Source: Curtobacterium sp. SGAir0471
GTDB taxonomy: Bacteria > Actinomycetota > Actinomycetes > Actinomycetales > Microbacteriaceae
Length of the DNA: 64,000 nucleotides
NCBI RefSeq assembly: GCF_005490985.1
Contig: NZ_CP027869.1
Coordinates: 2,666,001 to 2,730,000, forward strand
Direction: 5' to 3'
Part shown: positions 60,695-64,000 of the stretch, one piece after another
Layout of the letters: every line of letters starts with the position of its first letter
How positions within the stretch are numbered: position 1 is the stretch's first letter
The notes under the pieces: model-generated
Told to the model about the DNA's origin: nothing
Seen by the model: only the letters and a program-made list of their open reading frames with translations
Databases searched by the model: none
Made by a program: the position numbers and the translations under genes

Positions 60695-62557
60695 CTAACC
60701 GGTCGCACGTGCCTGGGAATCCATAGCTGCCTCACTCGGCCGTACATCATCAGCCTCAGTTGTGTCGAGAGTGACGTCGATGGTGATTGGCGACTTGGCG
60801 CCACGTTTGATGACATGGCGGAGACCGGCGCCGAACAAGATAATCGCGCGTGACGCCGCGATGACCGTCCACGCTCCAGCAATGGCCACAGCCGCGACGA
60901 GGAGAGTCGCGGGACGCGCGGCGATCCCCGCGAGCACCGCACGCCAGGGGCCATCCGTGCTGGTGGCTGCGGACCGGAGGACGTGCAGTGCGTCTGGGAC
61001 GACGGGAACTGCGGCGATGGCGGCCACAATGATGCCGAGCGCTGCGAGACGGTTGGCCAGACGTGCGGTTCGGGCATCGCTACGGGCACCGGAAACGGCG
61101 CTGAGGAGACCGAGCCCCTGCTCGATGGTTGCGCGTATGTCGGTCGCGCCCAGCTGGTTGAGGAGGTGCGTGTGCTGATCTCGGGCAGTGCCGTATCGCA
61201 GTTCCGAACCGCGCATCTCCCCGAACAGTCTGACGGCACGGCGGGATGCTTGTTCAACGGCGCGTGCTCGTGTTCGGAACCGCTTGATGGTCTGTTCGAG
61301 GTGCGCCAGCCTCATGTACACGGATATGGCGTGTTCAATCAGGAGGACCGTGTTGAGATCATGGATCCCTGGTGCCCAGGGGCGATAACTGACGTGGAGC
61401 GATGAGCCGGCGTTCAGTCGGTCGGACGTGCCGTCGGTTGTGGCGAATTCTGGGCCGCCGTCAATACGCAGCTGTTCGCCGTCAATCGGTGACTTCCTCA
61501 ATGCGAGCTGGTCCATGTCGGACACGTGCTGGACACGCCAATCCTCGAGGTTGTCGCAGCACGAGCCGGGTGCGGTCATCACGACGGCGTACGTCAACCA
61601 CGACCCCGACGGTCGCGCCTTGGTGACATCGAAGACGACTTCCGCGAGGAGGTTGAGGGTTTCCGAGATCGTCGTAGGCTCATCGAACGTGATGGCGCGA
61701 AGCCTGCGGCCCTGGTCTTCAATGTCGGACCATTCTCCAGCGAGGTGTTCCTCCTTCGCGCGCAGGTATACATCAGGAATGAGGATGCTGGAGAAGATGG
61801 GGTGGGTGCTGTGGGACAAATCGATGGCGTCTCTCGTCGCGATCTCGTCCGGCGCGTTGAGCGCGAGCGTGAGCTGCATGAGACCGCGAGAATGCAGCAG
61901 CAGGCGGGGTTCCAGAACAACCTCGTGACCACCGAGTTCCGATGTGAGGGCGAGGTAGATGTTGCGAAGGAAGAGCCGAACGTACGGGTCGGCATCTTCC
62001 GGGTCCACGCCGTAGAGACGCGCATCGACCTCCCGCTCGATCGCGGAAACCTTGATGTTCTCGGCCAGTGCGTTGAAGCCTTGTCGGACGGCGGATTCGA
62101 GTCCGCGGACGGTGTCGGCCCAGTCGCCGTGGAACGACTCATCAGCGTTGGCTGCCGTCGGAGTTGAGACGGGCTCATCGATCTGTGCGCGGCGCATTCG
62201 CACGATGCGCACAGAAGTCACGATCTCCCACAACCCGCGCAGGACGGCCCTCACGTACGGCCCGGCCATCCGCGGATGCCGGAACAAGAACCGAGGCCAC
62301 GACGTCGTGCCTTCCGGGCGCGGCAGATCGTTGGTGAGTCGACTCAGCTGCTCGACGTGGCGTCCGAAGGCCGCAAGGGAGGGCGCAACTCGCACTGAGG
62401 ACTCCGACGGCCATCCTGCTGAGAGTGCGACTTCTTCGTCGAGCATTCGCTTCACTGCAGGACCAAGTGCGATCCGCTTTCGAAGGTGCTGGCTCAGGAT
62501 GAAATGCACGGAGGCGCCGTCGAATCGGGCCTCATGCGGCGGCGCCACGTCGGTCAT
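60695..62557 (-). CDS. Large protein with two C-terminal membrane helices, unknown function
   Basis: A 620-residue protein not assigned to a family. Residues 1-450 are soluble and mixed. About 430-505 contains a long helical, probably coiled-coil region (EHAISVYMRLAHLEQTIKRF and following). Two hydrophobic segments at about 507-524 and 551-575 and a short charged tail end the protein. This soluble-coiled-coil-two-helix order resembles CorA-like transporters and some membrane effectors of phage defence, but CorA's GMN motif is absent. I chose ATG 62557; the upstream extension looks non-coding. Its composition marks it as acquired. Confidence 0.7.
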   Translation of the reverse strand: MTDVAPPHEARFDGASVHFILSQHLRKRIALGPAVKRMLDEEVALSAGWPSESSVRVAPSLAAFGRHVEQLSRLTNDLPRPEGTTSWPRFLFRHPRMAGPYVRAVLRGLWEIVTSVRIVRMRRAQIDEPVSTPTAANADESFHGDWADTVRGLESAVRQGFNALAENIKVSAIEREVDARLYGVDPEDADPYVRLFLRNIYLALTSELGGHEVVLEPRLLLHSRGLMQLTLALNAPDEIATRDAIDLSHSTHPIFSSILIPDVYLRAKEEHLAGEWSDIEDQGRRLRAITFDEPTTISETLNLLAEVVFDVTKARPSGSWLTYAVVMTAPGSCCDNLEDWRVQHVSDMDQLALRKSPIDGEQLRIDGGPEFATTDGTSDRLNAGSSLHVSYRPWAPGIHDLNTVLLIEHAISVYMRLAHLEQTIKRFRTRARAVEQASRRAVRLFGEMRGSELRYGTARDQHTHLLNQLGATDIRATIEQGLGLLSAVSGARSDARTARLANRLAALGIIVAAIAAVPVVPDALHVLRSAATSTDGPWRAVLAGIAARPATLLVAAVAIAGAWTVIAASRAIILFGAGLRHVIKRGAKSPITIDVTLDTTEADDVRPSEAAMDSQARATG

Positions 62558-63179
62558 CCCCTCACCGTAGAGGCATCCTCGGACACCCCACGCGCCCCGA
62601 TCGAGGCAGGTCTCTCTAGGATCCGACGGAGCGGATGCCTCACCAGATACGGTGACGGTCGAGTTCGTTCGGTTTAGGACTGCAGACGCGTGGTCCGAAT
62701 TACGCTCCTGCTCGCGACGATCCACGCGGCTGCGCCACCGCGCAGGGTCATCCCTTCGCATTGCCTTTTGGCAGCGCCGAGCCCGGTCCCCATCCGGCCA
62801 CCGCGTCAAACCTGGCTCGGGCCATGCGACGTCGGAGATGAAGTTGTGACATTACTGCGCAAGGGCGCCGCGGGTGTTTAGCCTGGCTGCCGACTGCGCT
62901 TGACGATGGACGGCGCAGGCCGCACCGTCGCGGCGAATTCGATCTCAGGGCTGAGCGGCAGCGCCATATCGATGGCATCTCGTACGCGCTCGACCTCCTA
63001 AAGCTGGTGACGCCATAACGCCGCTAGCGCGGCAGCCAGACCGGGTCGTTACCGGTTCGGAGACAGGCGAGGTACTGGGCCGAGTGAGCGGAGCGCCCGG
63101 CTGAAGCAGAAGCGGTCGCTCACGTGGCGCCTTCCAGCGCGAGAATCAACCGACGCGACACTGCCGATACCCTGTGCTC
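62558..63179. other. 622-bp intergenic region, no gene seen
   Basis: Only short ORFs of unconvincing composition. The region is AT-richer than the core. It must carry the promoter of the minus-strand 620-residue gene and, at 63168-63173, TACCCT before the acetyltransferase. Confidence 0.5.
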
Positions 63180-63779
63180 GTGACCGAAAGAGACGTGAGC
63201 TACCTTGCGTTCGAACCGGTCTTCCCTCTAACCAGAGATCCGGGACTAGTGCGGTGGCGTAAGTCGTTGGAGGCCCTCCCCCCGTCGCAACCGACGCTGC
63301 GTGAAGCAACTGTTGATCCAGGCGACGCACGCCGTCTCAAAGACTTGCAACTCGCATGCGAGCCGATCATGGTGCAAACGGTGCAGCACAACGCAACGAT
63401 GATCGCGGAGCATCTGGTACTCCTCGCCGAGATCGGCAATGTGCACGTGGGATTCTGCATGGCGTCGATCGGCAGCGGCCCTCGTGACCCGACGTTCATC
63501 CAGGTCGTGGCCGTGGCGCCGCCCGCACAGCGAAGGGGCGTCGCGATGGCGCTGCTCGATTCGATCGGGGGGCGTGCGCCGCAGCATGACATCGCTTTCG
63601 CTACCCGCGACGACAACACGGCAGCTCTAGCGCTAACCACGCGATTCGCCGAACGCATCGGAGCAAGTCTGCGGCCGGTGCCGCCGGGAACCTACCGGCA
63701 CGGCGATCTCGGCACCGCACGTGGCCTGGGTTACCGTCCATGGCTCATCACACAGTCGAGGAATCAAAACAGCCGGTGA
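63180..63779 (+). CDS. GNAT-family N-acetyltransferase
   Basis: A 199-residue acetyltransferase. The acetyl-CoA loop is visible as FIQVVAVAPPAQRRGVAMALLDSIG (Q-R-R-G-V-A), followed by a helix and ATRDDNTAALALTTRFAERIGA, the usual last part of the fold. I chose GTG 63180, 6 nt after TACCCT, as a leaderless start; GTG 63174 is the alternative. The substrate is unknown. Its AT-richer codon use matches the island. It could modify an antibiotic, toxin or protein. Confidence 0.78.
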   Translation: MTERDVSYLAFEPVFPLTRDPGLVRWRKSLEALPPSQPTLREATVDPGDARRLKDLQLACEPIMVQTVQHNATMIAEHLVLLAEIGNVHVGFCMASIGSGPRDPTFIQVVAVAPPAQRRGVAMALLDSIGGRAPQHDIAFATRDDNTAALALTTRFAERIGASLRPVPPGTYRHGDLGTARGLGYRPWLITQSRNQNSR

Positions 63780-64000
63780 ACTAAGCCGAGCCGATGAGAC
63801 CAGAGCCGCTGGACCGCTCGGTCGTTGCAGCGACGCCTTGCTGACCGCACCAGTGGCGCATCCCAGGGCAGTCTTAAGCCCGCTGCACTTGCCAAAGCGA
63901 AACGTCGGCAGCCCACCGGAATTTTAAAGATTATAGATCACGCCGTCCTCCTCGAAGCGGCGAGGCGGGCGAACGGGCACTGGCGTCCCGTGACCACGAA
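63780..64000. other. Right-end intergenic stretch, nothing identified
   Basis: A 68-codon ORF crosses it without support. A short AT-rich block lies near 63923-63941. No gene seen to the window end. Confidence 0.4.

Noticed and set aside
63721..63927. 68-codon ORF at the right end
   Set aside because: It overlaps the acetyltransferase out of frame and has no recognisable domain or ribosome site.

Overview
The window is chromosomal DNA of a high-GC Gram-positive actinobacterium. I infer a plant- or soil-associated member of the Microbacteriaceae, probably Curtobacterium or a close relative. The grounds are very high GC, GTG starts and 4-nt ATGA/GTGA gene overlaps, TANNNT -10 boxes placed right before start codons, an LAFTG sortase signal, an IdeR/DtxR-type iron box and GlnR-type nitrogen boxes. 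No marker gene fixes the species. There is one RNA gene, tRNA-Arg(ACG), and no phage or insertion sequence.

Left part (1-11 kb): a class A penicillin-binding protein, a lipoprotein class A beta-lactamase, a mannitol 2-dehydrogenase-type enzyme, a TetR/MMPL exporter pair, an OhrR-type peroxide sensor with a small Cys-rich protein, and an Old Yellow Enzyme. Centre-left (10.8-30 kb): a nitrogen-scavenging region for purines, pyrimidines and related N-heterocycles. It holds a MobA-like nucleotidyltransferase, urate oxidase, a two-gene xanthine dehydrogenase plus XdhC, three amidohydrolases (one with lost active-site residues), a ferredoxin-reductase/XRE-cupin pair, and an operon of cytosine-deaminase-like enzyme, ABC uptake system, FAD oxidase, creatininase-family hydrolase and PNPOx-like flavoprotein. 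Three promoters here carry GlnR-like boxes ending exactly 10 nt upstream of a CCCTAG-type -10 element. This suggests shared activation under nitrogen limitation.

Centre (30-39.5 kb): two small unknown genes, a lipoprotein, then a compact operon HyuA-like ATPase, three DUF917 paralogues and a PucR regulator, with an NCS1 permease upstream. This looks like uptake and hydrolysis of a hydantoin-like ring; no HyuB is present. Then follow tRNA-Arg, a dienelactone hydrolase, zwf, a Gfo/Idh/MocA oxidoreductase, a PoxB-like ThDP enzyme and a sortase-anchored 5'-nucleotidase. The iron operon efeUOB (48-52 kb) has an IdeR-like box at its start. A TRIC-type channel, a TetR regulator and a MoxR/DUF58/transglutaminase operon follow.

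Right end (59.3-64 kb): beyond a strong terminator, base composition and codon use become visibly less GC-rich. The genes are accessory: an HNH-like protein, a 620-residue protein with two C-terminal membrane segments, and a GNAT acetyltransferase. I read this as the edge of a genomic island.

Throughout the window the intergenic DNA carries two repeat types. One is a dispersed long palindrome (about nine copies; two 44-bp copies differ at one base). The other is a set of 19-bp-period arrays, three built on the octamer GAGACGCC/GGCGTCTC and one on an unrelated unit. Three of the four arrays lie within about 160 bp of a palindrome. These repeats and the GlnR-box group are the most unusual features seen.
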